Origin: an uncultured Lacinutrix sp.
GTDB lineage: Bacteria > Bacteroidota > Bacteroidia > Flavobacteriales > Flavobacteriaceae
Reading direction: 5' to 3'
Assembly: GCA_937129145.1 (NCBI GenBank)
Contig: CAKZMU010000021.1
Coordinates: 1-48,832, forward strand
Length of the DNA: 48,832 nucleotides
Both the position numbers and the translations under genes were made by a program. Below are positions 16,236 to 25,947 of the stretch, piece after piece (the stretch's first letter is position 1; each line of letters opens with the position of its first letter). The notes beneath the pieces are model-generated. The model was not told where the DNA came from and made no database searches. It was given only the letters and a program-made list of their open reading frames with translations.

Positions 16236-17213
16236 CTACCAAGGACTACGATCACTGGTACAAGCACATTCACTAACACCTCTAAGAAAATCCAAACCAA
16301 TAGTAACTACATGTGTTCCAGAATTATAAGCTGATAGTCCATTGGTGGTGAATTGATAAGCATACCCAAAATAGAATACAGATTTTTTAAACCCAATCAT
16401 AGGACCTATGTTAAGTGGCTTAAAAAATTGGTCGTTAAGAAAACGATACGATATACCTCCCCAGAGGTAGCTTTCGTCTCGTCCAAACTTTCGTACTTTC
16501 ATGTTAACATCGGTACTTGAGCGTTTATCACTAGAGAAATATTGATAAAAAACTGAAGGTTCAAACTCTACGCCGCCTTCTTTAGTTTGTCCATAGGTAT
16601 AACCTGCATAAAGTTGGTAGTTTAGCAATAGGCTAGGTTCTAATATTCTCACATTTTCATCTAATTCTTTTTTCAAGATATTATTAAGGTTTAAACTTAA
16701 AAAGAAAGCTTTGTATCTGTATAATGCACCAACATCAAAATTGCTATTGCTTGTTCTTCTATCATCGGTAATAAATGGGTCAATTATTGGATTTTCAGGA
16801 GTAGCCACAAAATTATCGATGTCAATTCTAAAATTATTGAAATTGTAAGAGAGCCCAAAAGATAAATATTGCTCAGAAACCAAATCCAAAATAAGATGAT
16901 GCGCAAACGAAAATTTAGCTCCTTTTTGAATGGTATTTCCGTTTCTATCGTTGTAAAATGATAAACCAACTCCCGAACGACTTGCAATTCTAAAATCTCC
17001 ATAAAACGATTGATTGTCTGGTGCACCTTTAATGCCAACCCATTGTGTTAACCCATTAGCTCTTAGCTTTAAATTATCTCCAATACCTGCATACGTTGGC
17101 GACACTACAAAATTATTATCGGCTAAATACTGCGTAAAAACAGGCAAGTTTAATTCTTGACCATGACTGTAAGTTACAATTAGTAGTAAAATATAGAGGT
17201 TAAGTTTTTTCAT
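16236..17213 (-). CDS. PorP/SprF-family outer membrane protein, partner of the giant adhesin
   Basis: I chose the start at 17213 (325 residues), which gives a proper signal peptide (MKKLNLYILLLIVTYSHGQ); 27 bp upstream is another in-frame ATG that adds a charged stretch. The mature protein has the family opening LPVFTQYLADNNFVVSPTYAGIGDNLKLRANGLTQWVGIKGAP and a series of amphipathic strands ending in a cysteine-containing tail. PorP/SprF proteins are outer membrane barrels needed to secrete or hold T9SS type B cargo; SprF does this for SprB in Flavobacterium johnsoniae. It begins 41 bp after the 2739-residue adhesin gene, so it is most likely that protein's partner. Confidence 0.92.
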   Translation of the reverse strand: MKKLNLYILLLIVTYSHGQELNLPVFTQYLADNNFVVSPTYAGIGDNLKLRANGLTQWVGIKGAPDNQSFYGDFRIASRSGVGLSFYNDRNGNTIQKGAKFSFAHHLILDLVSEQYLSFGLSYNFNNFRIDIDNFVATPENPIIDPFITDDRRTSNSNFDVGALYRYKAFFLSLNLNNILKKELDENVRILEPSLLLNYQLYAGYTYGQTKEGGVEFEPSVFYQYFSSDKRSSTDVNMKVRKFGRDESYLWGGISYRFLNDQFFKPLNIGPMIGFKKSVFYFGYAYQFTTNGLSAYNSGTHVVTIGLDFLRGVSECACTSDRSPW

Positions 17214-17254
17214 TTTCTCGGTTTTAATTTTGGGCACCATGACATCATTTTTTA

Positions 17255-20200
17255 TTAGCGATATAAAGTAAAGTGACCTACAAAATGACGATTATCATTG
17301 GCATCATTTAACTTTACCACGTACCAATAATCTCCAGTTGGCAGTTCATTACCATTATATTTACCATCCCATTTATCGCCTTGATTTAGGGTTGCAATTA
17401 CACGACCATATCTATCAAAAATATCGAACGTGAGATTTGGGTATTGAGCGGTACAACCTGGCCCCCAAACATCTTGAACACCATCACCATTAGGCGTAAA
17501 GTAATTTGGAATACATACATCTACATAGGTCATTTCTATGGTAGCCATAGCGACACAACCATTTGCATCGGTTACTGTAACTGTATAAATTCCTGTTTCA
17601 TAAATAATGAAGGTATTGTTGTTTCCTTGCGATACACCATTTAAGGTATATTCATAAGGTGTAGAACCTCCAGTTGTTATTGCTACTATTTGATTTATTT
17701 CACCTTCTTGCAATGTCAATGTTAATGGGTCAAAACTTGGAATATCAAAAAGCTCGGTTCTTTGTATACAACCGTTTGTATGCCTTACATCAATGTAATG
17801 TCCTGTTCCTGCTGGCACATCAATAAATACATTACTAGCTTGGTAAGAACCTCCATTTAATGAGTAATCTAAATCTGAAAGATTTGTAATACTACCATCA
17901 ACAGTAACAGTAACAATGTTTGAAGGTACATTGTTCACACAACCAAATTCTACTTCTACTTGAGGGTCAATTAAAACCGATTCTGGGAACGTGATATTCC
18001 ATTCCGATTCACAGCCTAAAGCATCACGTACATACACCGTATGGTCGCCTCCAGCTAATCCTGTAAAATCAAATTGTGTTTGGGTGGCAGTTCCAGTTGT
18101 ATAAGTCCCATTTATATCATCCAAACTAACACTGTAAGGTAAATTTCCTCCAGAAATATCGACACTAAATTCACCATCTAAATCGCCATCGCAAATTTCT
18201 GGGAGTATGGAACCACCAACTATAGTAAGCGATACAGGAATTGGGTCGTTAATAGTGAAATCGATAATCACAAAGCATCCAAGTTCGTCTTGTGCAATGG
18301 CTTGATAAGTTCCAGGTGCTAAATCCTCAAAAATTGGTGAGTCAAAAAACTGATTCAATTGTGGTGAAATAGCATATTTGATTGTGCCTGTTCCACCTGA
18401 TGCATTTATCTCAATCATGCCATTATTACTTCCGCTACAGGTAATGTCAGTAACTGTATAACTTGCAACGAGCGGTGACGAGGGTTCAGAAATAGTAATC
18501 ACATCTGAAGTTTCTAAACAATCACCACTTTCAACTTCTACGCGATACGTTCCAGCTGGTAAATCGGTAAATACTCCTGGTGAACTTTGCGTAGGTGCAG
18601 GTAAAATATCGTTTCCTAATGTGTCTTGTAATGTGTAAATGTAGCTTCCCAGTCCACCTTCTGCTGTGGCTACAATTACCCCTGTGTTATCGCCCACACA
18701 ATTAATAAATACATCTGTTGCTTCTAAAATAACATCCAATGTTGGTAGTGGGTCAATTGTTATTTCGTTAGATACATTCGCCACACAACCATTGGCATCC
18801 CTTACATAGTATTGATACGTTCCTGGTGTGACAGAAAATGTTGTTGATGTCGTGAACGTTCCTAAAACACTAGAGAAACTGGCATCATCGCTATAGCTAT
18901 AAGTTCCTGTTCCTCCTGAAGCGCTTAACGTAAGCGTTGCGTCTATGGTACACGTAGGCGTTGTAGCTGCTACTAAATTAGCTTGTATTTGGGTTGGTTC
19001 GTTAATGGTAATATCTGCTGAAATAAACTCACAATTATAACCATCAGTCACCACTACTTGATACGTTCCAGCTCCTAAATTTGTAAATGTATTTGATGAT
19101 TGCGGACCAGAAGTACTTACTGTTGGTGACAACATATTCAAGGTATAGGTATAATTAACTCCTTGTCCTCCAGTAGTTAAATTTGCTGTTATGGTTGCGT
19201 TTGAGTCCCCAAAACAAGATAGCATTGTTGTACTTGCAGTAACAGTTGAAGTAATTGGTGGCGGAACATCTAACGTCACAGTATCTGATGCTATACAACC
19301 TCCAGCGTCTCTTACATTTACTGTATAAGTACCTGCGGATAAATTTGTAAACGTTCCATTTGATGAGTAAGCAACGGTAGCTGTTCCCGTTAATTCATAT
19401 TCATAAGTTCCCCATCCACCATTGGCGACTGCAGTGATAGTACCACTATCATCATCACAGGTAACATTTGATGTTTCTGTAGCAACTACTGTTAAAGCAT
19501 CTGTTGGAGATGAAATTATAACACTTGATGTATTTGAACAGAAAGGGCTAGCAGTTTCAGTTATTACAACTGTATACGTTCCTGCGATTAATCCTGTAAC
19601 AATTTCTGGATTTGTTGAGGTGTTTGCTGAAACTACTCCAAAAACAGAGGTGCTTGTGCTATCAAATACTTCATAATTATAAGCTCCTGTATAACCGCTG
19701 ACATTCAATTCAAAAGTTCCTGAATTATCTCCAAAGCAAGTGACTGCTGTTGGCGTTGTGGTTAATGTTGGAAGTGTTGCTTCTGGAACAACTATGTCAA
19801 CATCTTCAGTACATAAAGTTACTGTGTCAGTCATGGTAACAGTATATGTTCCTGATTGGACACCAGAAAACACATTACCAGCTAAGGTGATTGATGCTGG
19901 GTTTGGACTTATTGCATAACTATATGTGCCACTTCCTCCAGAACCTGTTACAGTTACTTGACCATCATCATTGTTACATGAAGGTATTGTTGTAATATCT
20001 GGGATTAATCCTATTGGTGCTTCAATATCAACTGATACTAAGTTTCCACAACCATTCGCATCTTGAATTTCAATAGTATGAGTTCCAGATGCTAAATTAG
20101 AGATTGTAAATGGTACAGTAAGTGTTTGGAAAGCACCACCATCAATACTATACGCGTAAGGTGCAATTCCTACAGTTGTTAACGTCACATCTATTTCAAA

Positions 20201-23200
20201 ATTTCCATCAGTTACAGTACATTGATTGCTTACTGTTGCAGCAATTATTGGTTCAGGGTCTGCTGGTAATACAATAGGAGTAGACCTAATACATCCATAA
20301 GCATCCATAACATGAACGTAGTAATTATTTGCATCTACATTAAACACATTTGCTGAAGCCCAAGAAGGGTCTGTAGCCAATGGAGGCGTTGCAGATGTTG
20401 TTAATTGATATACATAAGGAGCAGTTCCATCTGTGGCAATAGCACTAATAACTCCTGAATTTGGATTACAATTAGCGTTTTTATCAACCGATGCTGAGAT
20501 ATTCAAATCAAAAGCAGACTCAGTAATGTTGAATGGTACAGTAACGACACTACATCCAGCGTTAGGACCAGTAGTTTCGGTAATCAATACAAAATAGTTG
20601 CCGAAAGGTAAGGCGCCTAAATTGTTTATAGGTAATGAACCTCCAGCTGGAACTGTTCCTGAACCAGAAACATTCGGTACAACTGGTAAGGCTGATAAGG
20701 AATCGTAGATTTCATAATCAACATTAACTGGTACACCATAAACACTGTTTATTGTAAATGATACGTTTCCGTCATCACTACCAACACAGGTAATATTATT
20801 TGCTGTTAAAGCATCTGCTGTTAAAGTTGAATTTGTTGGTATAGAACTTGTAGCTGTTTCAAAATAACTACAACCAGTAGAAGCATCATATACTATAAAA
20901 GTATAGGTAACTCCTGGTATTAAACCTGTGAATGTATAAGACGAAGTTCCATTAGTAACCCAAGTTCCTCCTGGTGGAGCAGTTGGAACAAATCCTCTAT
21001 AAATATCAAAATAGAAAGGCCCTGTACCAATTAGTGTTGTGCCAATACTCACCACAGCTTCTCCACCCAAAGCACAATCAACCGTTGATGTTATAGAAAT
21101 ATCTAAATCATCTGGTGGCGATGCTACGAGTACATCTTGAATTAACACAGAACAGCCATTGGCATCGACCACATTAATTTGATATAATCCGAAATCCACC
21201 ACATCAAATGTCGTTGAGGTTGTTCCAGAAGCATTAAGTTCAGACGCTGAATACCCATTGGTTCCAGTAACAAAATAATTATATGGAGCAGTTCCACCAG
21301 TAACACCATCAATTATTATGGAGCCTTGTGAAACACCGCCTGCGCTACAGGTAATATCCACTGTATGGTAGGTTACCAATATTGGGTCTGGTTCAGTTAT
21401 AGTGATAGTCTCGACATCTGTACAAGATTTAGAATCTGTTAATGTAATTGTATAATCACCAGCAGGCAAACCACTTGTTTGCGTTCCGTAATCTGTGCTT
21501 GTAGTAGTATTATAAACGTTAATTGTAAATGGTGGTGTTCCAGCTGACGGATTAATAGTCACTTGAATGGAACCATTTAAATCGCCATTACATACATTTG
21601 ATGTTGCTGTTACTGAACTTATTTCAGGTAACGAAATGGCATTCACAGTTTGTACTCCTGATGTTCCAGTACAACCATTTGCATCAGTTATTTGAAATTC
21701 ATACGTGCCATCAGTAGGAGCGTTGTAAGTAAAAGGCGAACCTGTTGCACCTAATGTCGTATATGCGCCTCCATTAAATGATACTGCATAGGTAAATGGT
21801 GCAACACCTCCTGAAATTGTTCCAGTAATGATGGCATCTGGTGATGCAGTACAATCTAAATCTTTAGTTAACACAGTACTTACCGTAATTGGAGGTAATG
21901 GTGCTATGGTATAAGATTCGCTATACGTACAATCGTTAGCATCTCTTACTTGAAACGTGTAAGTTCCAGGAGCAAGACCTGTAAATATATTCGATGTTTG
22001 GTATGCTGTTGCTGAGGCTGCAGGAGTAATAATTTGGTATTCTAAAGGTGCTGTTCCTCCTGTAGTTCCTGTAATTGTAATATCAGATGTTAGGGCAGGA
22101 CAACTTAAAGATGTATTGCTGAACATTAAATCGGTTGGTGGATTTAATTGGTCAATAGTAATTGGAGCAGCTATAAATGTACAGTTGTTAGCATCTTGAA
22201 TAGTTATCGTGTATGTTCCAGTTGTTAATCCTGTAAAAGTATTTCCAGATTGGAATGTAAAGCCATCAATACTGTACATATAAGGTGGTGTGCCTCCTGT
22301 AACTCCTGAAACTGTAATAACGCCGTCAGTACTACAAGTATATGGGGTTGTTAAAGTTGCTGTGCCATCAATAGCATCAGTAGCATTTATGGTTACTGTT
22401 TGCGGTGCAGTTGTACATACATCTGTTCCTAGAGTATATTGAACAACCACATCATAATTTCCAGTGGCAAGCCCAGTAAAGACAGGTGAGCTAAAAAATG
22501 TGGTACCTCCATCAATACTGTACTCCAACATATTTCCGTTAGGGTTAGTCACATTAATACTGATACCTCCAACATTTCCAGCATCGGAGCATAAAATATC
22601 TGTTGTGGTAATATTAAAATCTGGTGCAGGTGCCACATCTACAGTTATAGTGGTTTCTGCTGTACAATTATTAGAATCTACAACGGTAATATTATAAACG
22701 CCTGGTGTGGTTACCGTGATTATAGGTGTTGTTTGGAACACCGTAGAGCTATTTACAAAATAGAAATATGGAGCCGTTCCACCTACTGGATAGACCGTAA
22801 TTTCGCCATCAGTACAAGTTAGTGGTTTTGTAAGTGCCGCCGTTGCTGTTAGTAAAGGCGGTTCAATTATGTCTATATCATCGGTAAATGTACAACCATC
22901 TTCAGTAGATACATTTATAGTGTAAGTCCCTGGATTTAAATTGCTAAACGTATAATCGCTTGGTACTATAGGTCCAACGCTATTAATAAGTGTTGCTCCT
23001 TGATAAATTGAAAAGAAATATTGTGGGTCTGCATCGTTGGCAGCAATATGAACGCTTCCTAAATCTCCATTACAGTATGGTTGTGTGATAATCGTAGATA
23101 CCGTAAAATCCCTTTCTCTAATTTGAACATCAGGAACGGAAAAAATACATGGGTTAGGAGAGACGCCTATTTGTCTGATATATACAGAATAAATTCCTGG

Positions 23201-25474
23201 TGTTGCCACAGAAAACACATTACTAGCTTGATAGTTTGTACCATCAATACTAAACTCATAACCGCTAGGGACATTATTGACAACAATTTCTCCAGGTGTT
23301 GTACATACAATATCCCTTGAAGTTACTGTTGGCTCTAATAAATTTGTATAAACGTTAAAATAAAACTGATTGAAGCAACCTCCTTGATAGTTTAAAGTCA
23401 GTCGGTATTGTCCAGCAGTATCCACTAAATAATCTGGACCTGTAGCCACTTGATTCCATGTACAGGTTGCATCTTCATTGGCACAATCTTGATTGGCAAC
23501 TGCAGGACAACTAGTTTCATCTAGTTTTTCCCAAATCATAGATGTGGTATCTGTAATGCCTGTTTGTATAAATCTTTCATCATTTGCACCACACAAGAAT
23601 ATATTTGGAAGTTCTTTTCCGTCATTTGGACAAATCACAATTTGGTCTGCATAAGGAATTATAGGATTCGTAACATTGGCTCCAAACGTTATAACGTTGT
23701 ATTCTTGTTCTATAGATTGACAAGGAGCTGCTGCTGTATTGAATGAATAGTAAGTTCCTGTTGTTGTAACAGTAATCGATTGTGTAGTTCCAATGACTGG
23801 CGTACCAGTTGGACTCGTTGACCATGAATAAGAGTCATATCCATTCGCAGCAGTTAAAGTTACACTGTCACCACAAAGGATTACTTCTTCTGAAAACGTA
23901 CAGTTTAAATCAGCCAAAAAGTTAGTTGCTGCAGGAGTTAATAAACATCCTGTGTTGCTACTTAAACTTGGGTCGTCAGTAATTTGGAATGTAGGGTTTA
24001 GTGTTCCATAATAAGTTGTAAATGCTTGATTACTTATAATATTAGAACAAGCATCACTTAGTAAACTACAAGATTCTACAACGGTTACTTTGAATCTAAT
24101 TTCTGAAACAGGGTCGTTTTGTTCAACTAGCGATTCATCAATCCTGAAAACAATTTCTCTTGTTGTTGGATTATAACTATCTACCGTAACACCTGCTGGC
24201 AGAGAGACTATATCTGCAGGATAATTAAAGATAATATTAGTTGGCAGTACATCTCTTATAGTAATATTTGTAGCGTCGTCATTTCCAGTATTTTGAAACC
24301 CAATAACATAGTTAAGTTCATCACCAAGATTTACCAACTGACCGCCAATATTGTTGCCCATGGTGTCTTCAACAATTTTGGTGAGGACTATATTTGGTTC
24401 AATAATATCTACTGCTAGGGCAAAAAAGTATGGAAAAAAAGTGTCGCCATCAGTTTCTAAACGTACTGTGGCATTTGTTGCATCATTGGCTATAACAGCG
24501 TTTCCTGGGTTGGGAACGACCATGACACCTGTATCAAATCCTAAGGTGTTGGTACTATTAGGGTTTCTATTGGTAACAGGTGTGGCGTCCAATCGTGTAA
24601 CCGAACTATTAAAAAAGTTGGTCGCTGGACGGTCTGCTGTTGAAAGATTTAGGCCATTAAGTAATAATTGGTCACCTAAAATTGGACTATCACCTTCTAA
24701 CGTAGCAAAAGCAAAATTGGCTCTTACTGGTGCTGGTGCAGGAATGGTTCTAAATCCAGATACTGGAATATCTAATGCAGGATTTCCTCCTGGAACACTA
24801 ATGGCACTAAAACCATCAAAACTTGTAATGGATTTTCCAGGCATTGTTGGGTCTTCATACACAATGAAGAGTGACCAACCTGCTGAATGACCTGTACCAT
24901 TATAAGGATCGTAAGTATCAGTTTGTCCTTGTGCACTAGACACATTAGCAATGGTGTACGTACCAAGATTGGTGCCATTACCAATACCTGTAACTATAGA
25001 TGTAACATCGGCGTAAGCGGCATAAGGAAAACTATCTCCACCATCAACAGAGGTACCATTAGCTTCAAAAATAACAGTTCCAACGACATCATGATAAGGG
25101 CCAACTGGTCCTTTGAATTTTACATCAGTAATGGGTTCAGCGCCATCTGTTACCGCTCCCCAATATAAACCAGCATGTATAATTCTATAACAATTTGGGT
25201 TTGGTATTTCTAAATCGGCACTAGAAGAGTTGTAGGTTGTTGCATCAGAATCAATATCAATATATCGCATGTCAACGTTATGATTGTATACTGAGTTATC
25301 GTTAAAGGCATTATTGTCTGGACCTAAAATATTATTACCAATTAAGACGATGTCACCTTTTACATCTTGGTCGAATCTAGGTGTAAAGGGAACATAATTT
25401 TGTGCAAAAGACTGTAACCCAATAATTAGTGACAAGATAGCTAGGATAGTCTTTAAATAAGTAGGTTTTCTCAT
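17255..25474 (-). CDS. Giant SprB-like T9SS type B cell-surface adhesin
   Basis: 2739 residues. Signal peptide 1-24 (ends QSFAQ). Residues 25-360 are a Flavobacteriia adhesin head (NYVPFTPRFDQDVKGDI, HAGLYWGAVT). A DUF11-like domain follows at about 361-470 (LTKIVEDTMGNN, YVIGFQNTGND). After a Cys-rich stretch come about 22-23 SprB-type repeats (about 720-2650) of some 84 residues, each starting with a Cys and ending with a pattern like GTYTITIQDANNC. Residues 2655-2739 are the CHU_C/type B sorting domain (IPNYFTPNGDGVQDVW, WDGKYNGNELPTGDYWYVV). SprB is the mobile adhesin of gliding motility; this protein may act in gliding, attachment or polysaccharide binding. The PorP/SprF gene follows by 41 bp. 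Confidence 0.92.
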   Translation of the reverse strand: MRKPTYLKTILAILSLIIGLQSFAQNYVPFTPRFDQDVKGDIVLIGNNILGPDNNAFNDNSVYNHNVDMRYIDIDSDATTYNSSSADLEIPNPNCYRIIHAGLYWGAVTDGAEPITDVKFKGPVGPYHDVVGTVIFEANGTSVDGGDSFPYAAYADVTSIVTGIGNGTNLGTYTIANVSSAQGQTDTYDPYNGTGHSAGWSLFIVYEDPTMPGKSITSFDGFSAISVPGGNPALDIPVSGFRTIPAPAPVRANFAFATLEGDSPILGDQLLLNGLNLSTADRPATNFFNSSVTRLDATPVTNRNPNSTNTLGFDTGVMVVPNPGNAVIANDATNATVRLETDGDTFFPYFFALAVDIIEPNIVLTKIVEDTMGNNIGGQLVNLGDELNYVIGFQNTGNDDATNITIRDVLPTNIIFNYPADIVSLPAGVTVDSYNPTTREIVFRIDESLVEQNDPVSEIRFKVTVVESCSLLSDACSNIISNQAFTTYYGTLNPTFQITDDPSLSSNTGCLLTPAATNFLADLNCTFSEEVILCGDSVTLTAANGYDSYSWSTSPTGTPVIGTTQSITVTTTGTYYSFNTAAAPCQSIEQEYNVITFGANVTNPIIPYADQIVICPNDGKELPNIFLCGANDERFIQTGITDTTSMIWEKLDETSCPAVANQDCANEDATCTWNQVATGPDYLVDTAGQYRLTLNYQGGCFNQFYFNVYTNLLEPTVTSRDIVCTTPGEIVVNNVPSGYEFSIDGTNYQASNVFSVATPGIYSVYIRQIGVSPNPCIFSVPDVQIRERDFTVSTIITQPYCNGDLGSVHIAANDADPQYFFSIYQGATLINSVGPIVPSDYTFSNLNPGTYTINVSTEDGCTFTDDIDIIEPPLLTATAALTKPLTCTDGEITVYPVGGTAPYFYFVNSSTVFQTTPIITVTTPGVYNITVVDSNNCTAETTITVDVAPAPDFNITTTDILCSDAGNVGGISINVTNPNGNMLEYSIDGGTTFFSSPVFTGLATGNYDVVVQYTLGTDVCTTAPQTVTINATDAIDGTATLTTPYTCSTDGVITVSGVTGGTPPYMYSIDGFTFQSGNTFTGLTTGTYTITIQDANNCTFIAAPITIDQLNPPTDLMFSNTSLSCPALTSDITITGTTGGTAPLEYQIITPAASATAYQTSNIFTGLAPGTYTFQVRDANDCTYSESYTIAPLPPITVSTVLTKDLDCTASPDAIITGTISGGVAPFTYAVSFNGGAYTTLGATGSPFTYNAPTDGTYEFQITDANGCTGTSGVQTVNAISLPEISSVTATSNVCNGDLNGSIQVTINPSAGTPPFTINVYNTTTSTDYGTQTSGLPAGDYTITLTDSKSCTDVETITITEPDPILVTYHTVDITCSAGGVSQGSIIIDGVTGGTAPYNYFVTGTNGYSASELNASGTTSTTFDVVDFGLYQINVVDANGCSVLIQDVLVASPPDDLDISITSTVDCALGGEAVVSIGTTLIGTGPFYFDIYRGFVPTAPPGGTWVTNGTSSYTFTGLIPGVTYTFIVYDASTGCSYFETATSSIPTNSTLTADALTANNITCVGSDDGNVSFTINSVYGVPVNVDYEIYDSLSALPVVPNVSGSGTVPAGGSLPINNLGALPFGNYFVLITETTGPNAGCSVVTVPFNITESAFDLNISASVDKNANCNPNSGVISAIATDGTAPYVYQLTTSATPPLATDPSWASANVFNVDANNYYVHVMDAYGCIRSTPIVLPADPEPIIAATVSNQCTVTDGNFEIDVTLTTVGIAPYAYSIDGGAFQTLTVPFTISNLASGTHTIEIQDANGCGNLVSVDIEAPIGLIPDITTIPSCNNDDGQVTVTGSGGSGTYSYAISPNPASITLAGNVFSGVQSGTYTVTMTDTVTLCTEDVDIVVPEATLPTLTTTPTAVTCFGDNSGTFELNVSGYTGAYNYEVFDSTSTSVFGVVSANTSTNPEIVTGLIAGTYTVVITETASPFCSNTSSVIISSPTDALTVVATETSNVTCDDDSGTITAVANGGWGTYEYELTGTATVAYSSNGTFTNLSAGTYTVNVRDAGGCIASDTVTLDVPPPITSTVTASTTMLSCFGDSNATITANLTTGGQGVNYTYTLNMLSPTVSTSGPQSSNTFTNLGAGTYQVVVTDGYNCEFISADITINEPTQIQANLVAATTPTCTIDATLTLSASGGTGTYSYSDDASFSSVLGTFTTSTTFSVTPGTYQYYVRDANGCVANVSNEITIDPLPTLDVILEATDVFINCVGDNTGVIVATAEGGLGSYIYTLQDTLGNDILPAPTQSSPGVFTDLPAGTYRVEVESGDCLETSDVITISEPSSPLVASYTVTDITCSGSNNGMIEINASGGTGTIKYAISPQLNQFFDSPIFEDLAPGTYQAIAQDELGCFVIIDFTINDPIPVSLTIVGGSILPEICDGDLDGEFSVDISGGNLPYSVSLDDINGTYTTGTATQTQFDFTGLAGGDHTVYVRDALGCESEWNITFPESVLIDPQVEVEFGCVNNVPSNIVTVTVDGSITNLSDLDYSLNGGSYQASNVFIDVPAGTGHYIDVRHTNGCIQRTELFDIPSFDPLTLTLQEGEINQIVAITTGGSTPYEYTLNGVSQGNNNTFIIYETGIYTVTVTDANGCVAMATIEMTYVDVCIPNYFTPNGDGVQDVWGPGCTAQYPNLTFDIFDRYGRVIATLNQGDKWDGKYNGNELPTGDYWYVVKLNDANDNRHFVGHFTLYR
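17520..23320 (-). repeat. SprB-type protein repeats encoded within the adhesin gene
   Basis: About 22-23 diverged tandem units of about 84 codons. Each shows an early Cys, a G-G-T/S-x-P-Y-x-Y turn and a terminal G-x-Y-x-(V/I)-x-(V/I)-x-D-x-x-x-C. The units differ enough that DNA identity is low, so this is an old array and not a recent expansion. Confidence 0.8.
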
Positions 25475-25600
25475 GGTTGAATATTTACCATTTTTTCACC
25501 GTTGGGGAGACGTTAAAAAATGTTTGCTCTAATTTTGTTTTATAAGGGTCTATGTTTTGTAAGCCAAATCTAATTAATTATTCTGTGAAATACTATAATT

Positions 25601-25644
25601 AATCGACCAAACGCATTATAAAGTAATCTTTTTCTTATATAATT
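25601..25644 (-). promoter_or_regulatory. Conserved upstream element, copy 1 (adhesin operon)
   Basis: Aligned without gaps to 31378-31421 the two 44-bp stretches agree at 34 positions (my count), beginning AATCGA and including CATTAT and TTTCTTA. This copy is 127-170 bp before the adhesin start. It is not a good match to the usual TTG/TAnnTTTG promoter, so a shared regulator or sigma factor is possible. Confidence 0.45.
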
Positions 25645-25852
25645 TATTATCTCTTGTTGAATACCTCACGAATAATAGGCTTAGATTCTTTTTTTTAGAC
25701 CTTTTTTAGCATTACCCATCCAAATAATTTTAGTATAAATCGTAATATCCCTAGATATCATAATTATTTTTTAGGCTGTTAGAAATTTTGGATACTTCTT
25801 TTCGAATCTTGTAATGACTTGAAGAGTGAATCAATTTTTATTAAAATTAACT

Positions 25853-25889
25853 TAAAAAACAAGAGGTCAAATTTCAATTAATTTGACCT
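25853..25889 (-). terminator. Terminator of the T9SS type B / PorP-coiled-coil operon
   Basis: A perfect 10-bp stem (25864-25873 and 25880-25889, 6-base loop). Read on the minus strand it is followed by TCTTG and six T residues. It lies about 60 bp beyond the stop codon at 25948; a second 9-bp hairpin (25908-25931) lies between. Confidence 0.65.
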
Positions 25890-25947
25890 TTTAAGATAGA
25901 TAATATTTTGCTGCATTTTATTATGCAGCAATAAAGCTAAAAGCTTT

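Larger units (their letters stand above)
25475..25947. other. 473-bp intergenic region between two T9SS operons
   Basis: No gene is visible. The left part is the leader and control region of the adhesin gene and contains a 44-bp element (25601-25644) shared with the region upstream of the other T9SS operon. The right part holds two hairpins just past the PorP-coiled-coil gene: TTGCTGCAT/ATGCAGCAA (25908-25931) and AGGTCAAATT/AATTTGACCT (25864-25889). Confidence 0.7.

Noticed and set aside
24351..24890. A 179-codon open frame on the plus strand inside the adhesin gene
   Set aside because: It is fully antisense to the head of the 2739-residue adhesin, whose frame has clear domains. Its codon pattern and Ala/Val-rich product are typical of shadow frames of Thr/Asn-rich genes.
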